27,517 nt of DNA, taken from positions 1 to 27,517 of the IMG/VR virus record IMGVR_UViG_3300017958_000048, one strand, 5' to 3'. A program made the translations under genes and the position numbers. The first letter of the stretch is position 1; the number at the start of each line of letters is the position of its first letter. Of the stretch, positions 17,888 to 25,729 are shown one piece after another. The stretch is from a virus. The notes under the pieces are model-generated. The model was not told where the DNA came from, did no database searches, and worked only from the letters and a program-made list of their open reading frames with translations.

Positions 17888-19840
17888 TTATTGTCCACTG
17901 GTTTGTATGTCAGTCCTACTTGAACTTGTGGCTTCTTTGTCTGTACCTTCGTGCAATGCCCATGGTTCGTGCATAGGTATACGTTTCATAATACTAAACA
18001 GTGTATCTTCACTTGCATAATAACCTTCATTCCATGGTAAACTAGGATCTGTAATAGGATTTTCAAATACACCAATTTGTGATACATTCGCTGTTCCTTC
18101 TGCATTTGTATCAAACGGGAATGGTATATTTGTAGCAAGAGAGGATACTGTTATTTGGTCGGCTGTAGCGGCGCCCGGGCCCGGTTTGTTTAAGTGTACT
18201 GCACTTGTTCCATCTATATAAACTGTTTTAGGAGTTTGCACATTAATGTCTTCTGTTAATGATTTAAGATTTATTGTACTTTCGGCTGATGTAATGCTGA
18301 TTGCATCTTTACTAAACATTTGAATTTGACCCGGTAACGGTCCTGTTAAATTTGTATCTACTTTGAAGTTAGGATGCAATGTTTCAGGTTTGACCGGTGG
18401 TACCTTAATCCAAAAAGTTCCAGGTGCAGGAGGAACAGGAACACTTGGCGTGTTTGGTTGAGCAGTTGTCCTTAGTGCTTGATAGAACTCTGTTGCAAAA
18501 ATAACAGTTTCCCCTTTGTTGTAAATTTTTCCTGGATTATAAGTTTGTGCATTCCAAACTTGGTTTTCTAAAACATTTGTTTTTATTTCTAAACCTGTAC
18601 CATGACTTTGACGCATGCCAAACTGTGTTACAAGATCAAGTTCTCCCGATCGTATTTTAGTGTTAATTCTATTAGATATATTCAAATTTGAAGAACTTAT
18701 GCTTAAATCGTTTGTACCGATACGCATGTCGGTGCTAACAAAATCAAGATCTCCTCTAATGTCTATAATACCGTCTTCTTTTCCTAAAACCCTTAATTGG
18801 TTACCTTCGATATATGTTTTTTCAATGCTTCTTAAATTAACATTTCTGCCTGCTTCTAGATTGATATCCCTATCTGCCCTAAAATTAAAATCTGCTTCTG
18901 TATGAATACTAACGCTATCTTTAGCATATATGTCAATTTTTCCATCGGCGGTCATTTCTATCCATGCACTGCCTGATTGATTTGTAATGTAAACTAATTC
19001 AGCAGTGTCATGCATTAGAACCTGTGCACCTTTACCACTACGTATTCTTACAAGATTATTCCTTCCTTCGTTATCTCCGTCGTCCATTACAAATGTATGT
19101 CCGCCTAAACGTGTTAATGGTCTAGCGTTTCGTGAGGCTTCACCACCCGGACCAGGATTAGAAACAATATCTCTGGAAGTACCAACACCCCCAGGCGTAT
19201 TGAATCCTATCATGCTAGTATCACCGTCACGTAAAAAACTACTTGTACTTTGGCCCCTGACAGTATCAACTAGCAATCCTTGCTTTTGCAGTACTCTTGC
19301 AAAAGGATGAACTGCACGTCTAGCACGATCGCGAGGAACCCTTCCGTCAAAACTTGCACTATTAATTTCACTTGCAGGTAATCCCACAGGACTTGCAAGA
19401 TCATCTAGATCACTTTGTTCTCCAACTGCATTGTCGCTTCTACCAAACTCAGGAAAAGTTTGTCCCAAGCCTGGAGGAATAATTGCACCAAGCCAAAATC
19501 CTGTTGTAGAATTTTTATCAGCCATAGCAACAATGCCTCTAGTTCCAATTTGAGGAGTAGGAGTTACCATAGCACTTGCAGTTTGACTGTCTTCAAAATT
19601 ATTAACATCATCACCACCGGCTGTTGGAGGTTTATAAGAAGCATGTGGAGATAAACTTCTTACTGTAATAGGTCTACGACCGCTGTGTTCATTACCTAAA
19701 ATTTTAACTTCAAACGAACCCTGGCCGCCTGTTTCTTTAACTTCTGCCTGTGTTATATAATGAAAGGCCGCATCTGCTATCTCTTCTCTTCTACTAACCT
19801 TTGCTGGTAGAGCAGATTTTTGTCCGCGAGTGAATACCAT
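17888..19840 (-). CDS. gp5: gp5-like baseplate central spike protein without lysozyme domain
   Basis: The 650-residue product has an N-terminal OB-fold region (about 15-130, with the Gly-Arg-Arg-Pro-Ile-Thr-Val-Arg block at 54-61) and a long beta-helical stretch (about 250-420) of short repeats such as Asp-Ile-Tyr-Ala-Lys-Asp-Ser-Val-Ser-Ile and Asp-Ile-Asn-Leu-Glu-Ala-Gly. Both fit gp5/VgrG-type spikes, where a trimeric needle caps the hub and pierces the envelope. T4 gp5 carries a T4-lysozyme domain between these parts. Here that interval (about 130-250) is a Gly/Pro/Asp-rich linker with no lysozyme-like motif. Residues about 428-482 form an aromatic module like carbohydrate-binding family 5/12. 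The start at 19840 overlaps the preceding stop as TAATG with an AGAGGA ribosome site upstream. Confidence 0.85.
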   Translation of the reverse strand: MVFTRGQKSALPAKVSRREEIADAAFHYITQAEVKETGGQGSFEVKILGNEHSGRRPITVRSLSPHASYKPPTAGGDDVNNFEDSQTASAMVTPTPQIGTRGIVAMADKNSTTGFWLGAIIPPGLGQTFPEFGRSDNAVGEQSDLDDLASPVGLPASEINSASFDGRVPRDRARRAVHPFARVLQKQGLLVDTVRGQSTSSFLRDGDTSMIGFNTPGGVGTSRDIVSNPGPGGEASRNARPLTRLGGHTFVMDDGDNEGRNNLVRIRSGKGAQVLMHDTAELVYITNQSGSAWIEMTADGKIDIYAKDSVSIHTEADFNFRADRDINLEAGRNVNLRSIEKTYIEGNQLRVLGKEDGIIDIRGDLDFVSTDMRIGTNDLSISSSNLNISNRINTKIRSGELDLVTQFGMRQSHGTGLEIKTNVLENQVWNAQTYNPGKIYNKGETVIFATEFYQALRTTAQPNTPSVPVPPAPGTFWIKVPPVKPETLHPNFKVDTNLTGPLPGQIQMFSKDAISITSAESTINLKSLTEDINVQTPKTVYIDGTSAVHLNKPGPGAATADQITVSSLATNIPFPFDTNAEGTANVSQIGVFENPITDPSLPWNEGYYASEDTLFSIMKRIPMHEPWALHEGTDKEATSSSRTDIQTSGQ

Positions 19841-20541
19841 TATGTTATTATTCCTCTAGTCTGATCAGTAACATTTGTTACTTTGGTTAAACTACTTTGC
19901 ACAGGTTGTGTTACCCTAGAAACTGATTGGCTAATCACATTATCAACCGGAACGCCACCTAAACTTGCTAATTCTGTAACCGCACCAGCGGCTTCTGTAA
20001 TCGGAGCAAGTGCAGAACTTACACTTGAAATCTTACTCGCTAGTGCATCGGGTCCTTGTGCTACAACACTGGCTACATCACCAATTTCGTCAATTATGTT
20101 TTCACCTTCGCTTTTGCGTTTAGAAATATCAGTTGTTCCGTCACCTGTGATTTTAGGTTTAGAAAATTTAGAAAGCAATGCAACAAGACCTTCAGGACTT
20201 GTAGGAATACTAAACCCCGTGGCTTGCTCTGCTAAACCTGCTACAAAACTTACAGGATCTGCCGCCGCTGATTGTGCTTGTGCAATACCACTTTGTACTT
20301 TATTAGACGCATCAGAAATTGCACTACTAATTTCTTGCACACCTTTAGACGCCGCTTTACTTGCACTAATTTGTCCATTACCTACGCTGTTGGTTCCTGT
20401 GGCTCTGCCTGCTTCATTCATGCCAGCATATCTATGGGCGTTTTGTGGAACCCTTACAGTTGTAGGTTGTGTGTGCCTACTTAATTCTGATTCATCTGCA
20501 GGAACACTTGCAGGTATAGTTCTAGTACTGTAAAATGGCAT
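19840..20541 (-). CDS. Unrecognised Ala/Ser-rich protein between hub and spike genes
   Basis: I do not recognise this 233-residue protein. The first 50 residues are polar and basic, with several Arg and Pro. The rest is rich in Ala, Ser, Val and Gly and reads as short amphipathic or mildly hydrophobic helices, for example around 130-200, without a clear membrane segment or signal peptide. It lies 25 bases after the hub candidate, has a good AGGAG ribosome site (TAGGAGAATAGCC before ATG), and its stop overlaps the gp5 start, so it is very probably a real late gene made with the baseplate proteins. A small baseplate or spike-assembly protein is a guess from position only. The opposite strand has a 216-codon open frame here, which I treat as a shadow. 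Confidence 0.75.
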   Translation of the reverse strand: MPFYSTRTIPASVPADESELSRHTQPTTVRVPQNAHRYAGMNEAGRATGTNSVGNGQISASKAASKGVQEISSAISDASNKVQSGIAQAQSAAADPVSFVAGLAEQATGFSIPTSPEGLVALLSKFSKPKITGDGTTDISKRKSEGENIIDEIGDVASVVAQGPDALASKISSVSSALAPITEAAGAVTELASLGGVPVDNVISQSVSRVTQPVQSSLTKVTNVTDQTRGIIT

Positions 20542-20566
20542 TGGCTATTCTCCTATTTTTAACAAA

Positions 20567-20581
20567 TTAGGTACTACCTAA
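20567..20581. repeat. Inverted repeat over the hub-gene stop codon
   Basis: TTAGGTA and TACCTAA flank one central base. With one mismatch the arms extend two more bases each side. On the transcript this gives a six-pair stem with a three-base loop that includes the stop codon, followed by a weak U-rich stretch. It is too AT-rich to be called a terminator and could be a minor attenuation or processing site. Confidence 0.3.
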
Positions 20582-23500
20582 ATTATCTATTCCTTGTGTT
20601 TTATATATGTTGTCAACTTTATAATCTTGAACTTGATTTTTTCTTCTTAGCAGTTGTAATCTCTGTGTAAATGCACCTTCGCTAAATCTGTTTTCTACTC
20701 CTATAACCTGATACAATCCATTGTATGCACCTTCCTTAATTTTTTGTTGACTCACTCCTTTTTTAAGTTGGTCGTTGGAGGGTAAATCGTCTGGAAATCT
20801 AAATTTAAAAATAACATCAGGCTCTCTTGTAAATCCATTAACTTCACCGTCTGGTGTTAATATATCTGTATTAGACAACACAGGTCGTTCAGCAATACCA
20901 CTACCTACTATATAAACAGGATCACCGATTATTTCAACATCTGCTCTTATAAGTGCAAGTTCTGCAGGCGGGTTTTCTAAAAACTCTTTAAGAGCAAGAC
21001 CGATATGGGACCTGTTGGTTATTTCTAGATCTCTGTAATTCATCTTTTCAACTGCCTGAGCAGGAGTAAATCCTGTAGTACCTAAATGATTAGAAATTTT
21101 ATTTTGCAAATTATCAATTGCTTCTTCATATGAATTTTCTGGTATGTTGCTGTTTACAACCTGTTCTCTTCCTCGTTGACCTTGAAGTGAACTTTCACTC
21201 GGTGGAGACAGAAGTAAAGGTGTTTGAAATAGGTTATTATATTTGATGTCAAATTTTAAAACATCAATATTTTTTCCAGTGTAGATATAGTTATATTCTC
21301 TTACCGCAAGTTCTCTTAACCTGTCTGTGCTAAAAATAATATTAACTCCAGGCATTTTACTATAATGAACTGAATAAGGCGAAATAATATAGTGGAACTC
21401 ATAAACAAAGTTCATTGTAGCAACATCAAAGCCAATTATATTAGGAACAATTTCTGTTTTATACCAAGGAATATATTCAGAATTTGCCATGGCATTTAAT
21501 TGTCCCTCATTTTGGAACTGGTCCATTACTTGGCTGTTAATAATCATTGTATCTATTACACCAAATAAACTTGCACCTTTTCTAAAATTCCATCTCACGC
21601 CAGATGCACCGAGGTTGTATCCTTCTCTTCCTTGTGCTCTAACATCATCAACTGCTTGTTGTGCCGCTTCTTTTTGTGTTTCTAAATCAGCAAGTTCGCC
21701 TGATAATTTTACTATTTCTTCTTGTGCTAGTTTTAGTTGATCCCTTGCTAATACTACTGCGGCTAGTTCATCTGGACTAAGGTTTGTATTCGCAGGTGGT
21801 ACCGGATCAGGACCGTTACCTGCTAGTGATATTGCTAATTGAATTCCTTCGTCTGTGACTTTTTGTGTTTCAGATAACAATTCGTCTGCTTTTGTAGTGC
21901 CACCTACTGTTAAATCTTGTACTAGATCGGTTTCTCTATCTCTATTTGGATCACCATATGTACCTTCTTGTAATCTTGCAAGACTTTCTCTTTGTCTATT
22001 AATAATTCTTATATATGTGTCAATCTGACGTTTTTTACTAGAAACTTGTCTATTAATTCTATTTAAATTGTCATTGGCTTCCTGTAATGCAGATTCATAA
22101 ACACTAACATTTATAGCAGAAGAAGGAGTTGTTGCATCATTTAAGCCAGCACGACCAAATCTATTTTGAAATGCCGGGTCAGATAGATTTTGGTCCGATT
22201 GAGATGGAGGTAATGCTTGGCCGAGCATACGTTCAACATGAGATTTCCATTTGCCTTTGTTAGCACTGAGTTCGGCGGCTGTTTTTGGAAAACTTCCTGA
22301 ATACCCTTCTGCAAACCAAACATAATATTCGTTGGGTATCCACGCACCTACATTAGAGGTACCTCCGGCCGCGGCTCTACTTACAATTTCTGCATCTCCA
22401 ATTTTGGCTTCTATTTCACTTTTTTGTTCATCGTTTAAACCACTTTTGATTCCTTCAAGAACTTCTCTATAAGCATTGGTGTTTTCATAAAAAGTACTGT
22501 ACAAGATACCTGCTACTGATTCACCTGCTGGATTCACATACGGCTGAATATCGTCCCACAATGAAGATCGTGTTAATCCTGCGGCTATGCTGTTATATCC
22601 CATAAATTCAACAGTGTATCTTGCTCCGCCTTCGTCTACACTCATTTGACTACCAGTAAACATGAAAGGCAAGTGTCTTGTTGTTTTATCAGGAATAATT
22701 GCTGTGTCTTCACCTGCTTTTCTCCCAACAAAATGAATTGTTAATAAAAACGGTGCTTGAATATAATTTTCATGTCCTGCAAATCTAGATCCTGTCCACA
22801 ATTCTTCATAGAATCCCCCAACACCATGAGGTTCTATTATTTCAAAACTGCCACGAGTAAGATTACTATTACCCATGTCATTAATTCCAATCCTGGTATC
22901 AAATACCAAATTTTCTATGTACAAATCTCTCGGCGGTTGTTCGTTACTTCCATTTTTTTCAAATCCTCCGCTTCTAGCAATAATATAAAAATCGCCTGAT
23001 TCTGCATTAAAAGTTTTTCCTCTATATGTGGCGGGATTTTTTAATTGGTCTTTTGATAATGCTGTTATTGTTAGCACATAGTTATATGTGTTAAAATCGT
23101 GTAATAAGTTATGTCTCCCGTCTACCTCTTTGTAAAAAGTATTCCAATCTGCATCACTCGGCGATGCACCGCTATTAGCAGGAGTACTGCTAGCCGCCTG
23201 ATCTAATGCTTGAGCATTTGCTGGAGCCGCTTGCTGATTTGATGACGCAATTTCAGAAGCAGGAGTTGTATTGTTATTACCTCTGCCTCGTGTTCTATCT
23301 TGAATATCCATAGGTGTAGGAGATCCAGAAGTGTTTGTTGGTCCCGGTTGACTACCACTAGTATCAAGACCATATTCATCATAAGTTCCAGTATCGACTT
23401 GAACGGTTCGAACGTCACCGGTAATGGTGTTTGTATTGGTTCCTACTATACCTTGGTCTAATGTTGCACGTTCTTCTGCATTTAAATCTTCATAAACATT

Positions 23501-23599
23501 CGAATTTCCTCCTACTCTAGCCATAAAGTCGTCCATCGACTCACCTTCTCGTCGGCGTGGAAACTCTATATCATCGTTTGGAGTAGCACCACTAGTCAT
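20567..23599 (-). CDS. Putative baseplate hub / virion structural protein
   Basis: The 1010-residue product has three parts. Residues 1-150 are disordered and rich in Asn, Thr, Ser, Pro and Gln. Residues about 155-340 form a beta-rich domain with Tyr-Val-Leu-Thr-Ile-Thr, Gly-Ser-Phe-Glu-Ile-Ile-Glu-Pro and Pro-Phe-Leu-Leu-Thr-Ile-His-Phe-Val-Gly, which resembles hub or tube-type domains of large myoviruses. About 495-660 is strongly charged and helical, with a coiled coil, followed by another beta-rich domain to the end. It lies between gp53 and gp5, and no gp27-like gene is visible elsewhere in the operon, so a gp27-equivalent hub role is my best guess. The name VrlC-like has been used for some large marine phage tail proteins and is an alternative. 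The start has a strong GGAGG site two codons upstream of ATG. Confidence 0.62.
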   Translation of the reverse strand: MTSGATPNDDIEFPRRREGESMDDFMARVGGNSNVYEDLNAEERATLDQGIVGTNTNTITGDVRTVQVDTGTYDEYGLDTSGSQPGPTNTSGSPTPMDIQDRTRGRGNNNTTPASEIASSNQQAAPANAQALDQAASSTPANSGASPSDADWNTFYKEVDGRHNLLHDFNTYNYVLTITALSKDQLKNPATYRGKTFNAESGDFYIIARSGGFEKNGSNEQPPRDLYIENLVFDTRIGINDMGNSNLTRGSFEIIEPHGVGGFYEELWTGSRFAGHENYIQAPFLLTIHFVGRKAGEDTAIIPDKTTRHLPFMFTGSQMSVDEGGARYTVEFMGYNSIAAGLTRSSLWDDIQPYVNPAGESVAGILYSTFYENTNAYREVLEGIKSGLNDEQKSEIEAKIGDAEIVSRAAAGGTSNVGAWIPNEYYVWFAEGYSGSFPKTAAELSANKGKWKSHVERMLGQALPPSQSDQNLSDPAFQNRFGRAGLNDATTPSSAINVSVYESALQEANDNLNRINRQVSSKKRQIDTYIRIINRQRESLARLQEGTYGDPNRDRETDLVQDLTVGGTTKADELLSETQKVTDEGIQLAISLAGNGPDPVPPANTNLSPDELAAVVLARDQLKLAQEEIVKLSGELADLETQKEAAQQAVDDVRAQGREGYNLGASGVRWNFRKGASLFGVIDTMIINSQVMDQFQNEGQLNAMANSEYIPWYKTEIVPNIIGFDVATMNFVYEFHYIISPYSVHYSKMPGVNIIFSTDRLRELAVREYNYIYTGKNIDVLKFDIKYNNLFQTPLLLSPPSESSLQGQRGREQVVNSNIPENSYEEAIDNLQNKISNHLGTTGFTPAQAVEKMNYRDLEITNRSHIGLALKEFLENPPAELALIRADVEIIGDPVYIVGSGIAERPVLSNTDILTPDGEVNGFTREPDVIFKFRFPDDLPSNDQLKKGVSQQKIKEGAYNGLYQVIGVENRFSEGAFTQRLQLLRRKNQVQDYKVDNIYKTQGIDNLGST

Positions 23600-23601
23600 T
23601 A

Positions 23602-23901
23602 CTATCCTCCAATTACCGATCTAATAACATCGCCATCAGGAACAAAAATTTCTACTCCTGCTACAAAATCAAAAATAGGATCATCTATAACACTGGGGTT
23701 TCTTGCTTTGAATACCCACCATAAATTAGGATCATTATAAACATCACTTGCTAGTAGATCTGGTCTATAATTGTATTGCGGTTCTATTTTATAAACAACA
23801 TCATCTCTCTTAAAAGGCAAGTCTCTAAATTTTAAAATATCCAGCGAACCATTACGAATAGGAGTTGCACCATATAAACTTGTTTTTGCGTAACCTGCCA
23901 T
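23602..23901 (-). CDS. gp53: gp53-like baseplate wedge protein (LysM-like)
   Basis: This 99-residue protein resembles the conserved part of gp53, the wedge component that in T4 clamps neighbouring wedges and gp6 together. T4 gp53 is about 196 residues, so this is a short form. Visible signatures are Tyr-Asn-Tyr-Arg-Pro-Asp-Leu-Leu-Ala (residues 43-51), Asn-Leu-Trp-Trp-Val-Phe (58-63) and a C-terminal Gly-x-Glu-Ile-Phe-Val-Pro strand, all typical of LysM-type baseplate proteins. It starts one base after the gp48 stop and ends two bases before the hub gene. Its ribosome site (AAAGGA) lies inside the end of gp48, which suggests coupled translation. Confidence 0.85.
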   Translation of the reverse strand: MAGYAKTSLYGATPIRNGSLDILKFRDLPFKRDDVVYKIEPQYNYRPDLLASDVYNDPNLWWVFKARNPSVIDDPIFDFVAGVEIFVPDGDVIRSVIGG

Positions 23902-23902
23902 A

Positions 23903-24733
23903 TTAAATCATTCCTTTGTTATTAGTTTCTTCACCTTCAATAAACTTATCAATACTAAATGTTGCTTGGTCTTTTCTTGAAAATGCTGGTAAACATTCAA
24001 TTGTAAATTCTGCTCTGCTTGGCATTGCTGTATATTCGTCTCCTCGTTTATGACTTGGATCTGCTGTGATATAGTCTACGTCTTCATTAAGTGTGTAGAA
24101 GAAACTTGAAATAACAACAGGCATGTCATTAAATTGATATGCTCCGTAACCGTCAAGCAAACAAACAGGCGGCGGAGCACCTAAATCTCTACCACTACCA
24201 AAATTCATTTTTGTAACTGACCTTAGAGCATGTATTGCTCCCATCATATATCTTGCTTCGTCTGGGTTTTGTGCTGTAAATGTTCCAACAATAGAAATTG
24301 CGTCCAATTGTGAATTCTGATAAGCATAAAATGCATAATTACTATGTGTTGGCGATAATGCATTGTAGTTTGCTCTTGTTTGAACAACTATTTGCGGAGT
24401 GTATGGAAATACTACTGCTCGGTCGCCGTTTAATGATAAATGCTTTGCTGGCCCTTTCAAATATGCTGTTGGAATTTTAATTTTGATGCGAGGATCACCA
24501 CCTAATCTCTGTCCTGTAAAAGAAAGGAACTGTGTTTTTGGTCTAGGAGTGCCGTTTTTTTTACCGTCAGGATTTAACTTTCCTTTAAGTCTTTTGTATG
24601 CATCGCCTAAACCGGTAGCATCTGCTAAACTATCAACAAGTTTAGTACCAAAGCGATTTAGTCCGTCTGCAAAATTTTCCTGTCCGCCACCTCTGCGGGC
24701 ATCAGCATCTAAATTGTCATTTCCAGTTGTCAT
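23903..24733 (-). CDS. gp48: gp48-like baseplate tail-tube cap / initiator
   Basis: The 276-residue product matches the gp48/gp54 tail-tube initiator group, which caps the hub and templates tail-tube assembly. In T4 these are 364 and 320 residues. Here only one such gene is visible, and I favour gp48 from synteny with gp53. Characteristic blocks are Val-Val-Phe-Pro-Tyr-Thr-Pro-Gln-Ile (about 107-115), Leu-Ser-Pro-Thr-His-Ser-Asn-Tyr-Ala-Phe-Tyr-Ala-Tyr (about 125-137), Gly-Thr-Phe-Thr-Ala-Gln-Asn (about 151-157) and Pro-Pro-Val-Cys-Leu-Leu-Asp-Gly-Tyr-Gly. The first 70 residues are charged and Gly-rich. It is the first gene of the leftward operon, with an AAGGAG ribosome site 10 bases before ATG and a late-type promoter box just upstream. 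Confidence 0.82.
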   Translation of the reverse strand: MTTGNDNLDADARRGGGQENFADGLNRFGTKLVDSLADATGLGDAYKRLKGKLNPDGKKNGTPRPKTQFLSFTGQRLGGDPRIKIKIPTAYLKGPAKHLSLNGDRAVVFPYTPQIVVQTRANYNALSPTHSNYAFYAYQNSQLDAISIVGTFTAQNPDEARYMMGAIHALRSVTKMNFGSGRDLGAPPPVCLLDGYGAYQFNDMPVVISSFFYTLNEDVDYITADPSHKRGDEYTAMPSRAEFTIECLPAFSRKDQATFSIDKFIEGEETNNKGMI

Positions 24734-24752
24734 ATCTTTTTGGCTCCTTTTG

Positions 24753-24769
24753 GCAATAATATTTATTGC
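24753..24769. repeat. 17-bp perfect inverted repeat in the divergent promoter region
   Basis: GCAATAA and TTATTGC are exact inverted copies around a TAT centre. The repeat contains the whole late box and the first four bases of the gp55 -35 element. It could be an operator for a dimeric regulator, or a by-product of AT-rich promoter sequence. Confidence 0.5.
24760..24767 (-). promoter_or_regulatory. Late promoter box for the baseplate operon
   Basis: On the minus strand the sequence AATAAATA lies 27 bases upstream of the gp48 start. It matches the late promoter of T4-like phages (TATAAATA in T4; NATAAATA has been described for cyanophages). It is the only such box in the gap, and no -35 element is needed for gp55-dependent promoters. 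A start point near 24750-24755 would leave a short leader containing the AAGGAG site. No other convincing late box lies in the short gaps further down the operon. Confidence 0.65.
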
Positions 24770-24794
24770 ATTTATTAACTGCGTAGTTTATAAT
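24766..24794 (+). promoter_or_regulatory. Sigma70-like promoter for gp55
   Basis: On the plus strand TTGCAT (24766-24771) and TATAAT (24789-24794) are separated by 17 bases, the optimum for host vegetative sigma factor. The predicted start is near 24801. A GGAG ribosome site (24808-24811) lies 6 bases before the gp55 ATG, giving a very short leader. Confidence 0.7.
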
Positions 24795-24817
24795 AAGACT
24801 TACATACGGAGATTCTT

Positions 24818-25672
24818 ATGAGAAAAGTAAAATATTTGAACAATAGAGATCTACTTAAACAGATCCATAAAAGTAAAAACAGTTTCAGTTCGTATACAGA
24901 TGACGAATACAGCACATATGATATAATTTTACCAAGTTTAGAGAAGGTTAATAGACTTACAGTAGCAGAAGCAAAGCGTAATCGTGCTGATCGCATTGGT
25001 AAACAAGCATATGAAGCCGCACGTGAAAGCGGTGACAAAAAGACAAAACTAGCAGAAGTAACACCGGATTGGCGTAAAATTGAAAAAACAGACCTAGTGT
25101 TTAGGATTATGACGTTTGATCATATTCCAGAAGAACCTGGTAGAAAACGCAAAACTAAAACAGTAGCAGACAAACACACGAGAGTAAATTTTCCTCCGTT
25201 TCAACATTGGAAATATGACGAAAATGACAACCTAATTTGTGTTGGTAAAAGCCACTGGCAAGGTGGTATGCAAAACGGAAACTTTAGCAAAACACACGGT
25301 CGCATTACAGAAGAACTAGGACGCATGTTCCTAAAACTTGCTGATCGATACGGCACACGTTCAAACTGGCGTGGTTACACATACAATGACGAAATGAGGG
25401 CACAGGCTGTGCTACAACTTTCGCAGATTGGATTACAGTTTGACGAAAGCAAAAGTGAAAATCCGTTTGCGTATTACACAGCGGCGGTTACTAACTCATT
25501 TACAAGAGTATTAAACATAGAAAAGAAGAATCAAAATATTAGAGACGACATTCTACAGGAAAACAATCTTAATCCTTCCTTTACTAGACAGAACGAAAAT
25601 GTGTTTAAAGAGGATAAAGAAAAACTTGCAGAGTTCTATAAAAGTATTAGACGTCCAAAAGCAGACTATTAA
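24818..25672 (+). CDS. gp55: gp55-like late-transcription sigma factor
   Basis: This protein redirects host RNA polymerase to late promoters; late structural genes depend on it in T4. The 284-residue product is longer than T4 gp55 (185). The conserved part is about residues 140-260: His-Gly-Arg-Ile-Thr-Glu-Glu-Leu, Asn-Trp-Arg-Gly-Tyr-Thr-Tyr-Asn-Asp-Glu-Met-Arg, then Asn-Pro-Phe-Ala-Tyr-Tyr-Thr at 215-221, which matches the sigma region 2 core, and Ile-Glu-Lys-Lys-Asn-Gln-Asn-Ile-Arg. This form agrees with what I recall of cyanophage gp55. The first 130 residues are charged and lysine-rich. The T4 protein ends in a hydrophobic/acidic clamp-binding tail; this one ends in basic and aromatic residues, so clamp contact may differ. 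It is divergent from the baseplate operon and followed by gp47, the same relative order as in T4. Confidence 0.9.
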   Translation: MRKVKYLNNRDLLKQIHKSKNSFSSYTDDEYSTYDIILPSLEKVNRLTVAEAKRNRADRIGKQAYEAARESGDKKTKLAEVTPDWRKIEKTDLVFRIMTFDHIPEEPGRKRKTKTVADKHTRVNFPPFQHWKYDENDNLICVGKSHWQGGMQNGNFSKTHGRITEELGRMFLKLADRYGTRSNWRGYTYNDEMRAQAVLQLSQIGLQFDESKSENPFAYYTAAVTNSFTRVLNIEKKNQNIRDDILQENNLNPSFTRQNENVFKEDKEKLAEFYKSIRRPKADY

Positions 25673-25674
25673 GG

Positions 25675-25704
25675 TTGACAAACACACACGTTTTCGCTTA
25701 TAAT
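25675..25704 (+). promoter_or_regulatory. Consensus sigma70 promoter for gp47-gp46
   Basis: TTGACA (25675-25680) and TATAAT (25699-25704) are both perfect consensus hexamers, 18 bases apart, placed just after the gp55 stop. The predicted start is near 25711. An AAGGA ribosome site (25720-25724) lies 5 bases before the gp47 ATG. This indicates early expression by unmodified host polymerase, independent of gp55 transcription. Confidence 0.82.
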
Positions 25705-25729
25705 ATTTTAGATTAGGATAAGGAAAGGC

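Noticed and set aside
19883-20533. 216-codon plus-strand frame opposite the 233-residue gene
   Set aside because: Almost the same extent as the minus-strand gene, which has a good ribosome site and a TAATG link to gp5; the reverse frame stays open because the sense gene is Ala/Ser/Val rich.
20567-20600. Possible intrinsic terminator between the hub candidate and the 233-residue gene
   Set aside because: The stem is short and AT-rich, the U-run is poor, and the next gene starts 25 bases away within an evident operon; kept only as a weak inverted repeat.
24399-24821. 140-codon plus-strand frame over gp48 and the promoter region
   Set aside because: Antisense to the clear gp48 coding sequence and running through both divergent promoters; no ribosome site or family match.
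24775-25038. Minus-strand frame of 87 codons opposite the start of gp55
   Set aside because: Antisense to the strongly recognisable gp55 frame; no support of its own.
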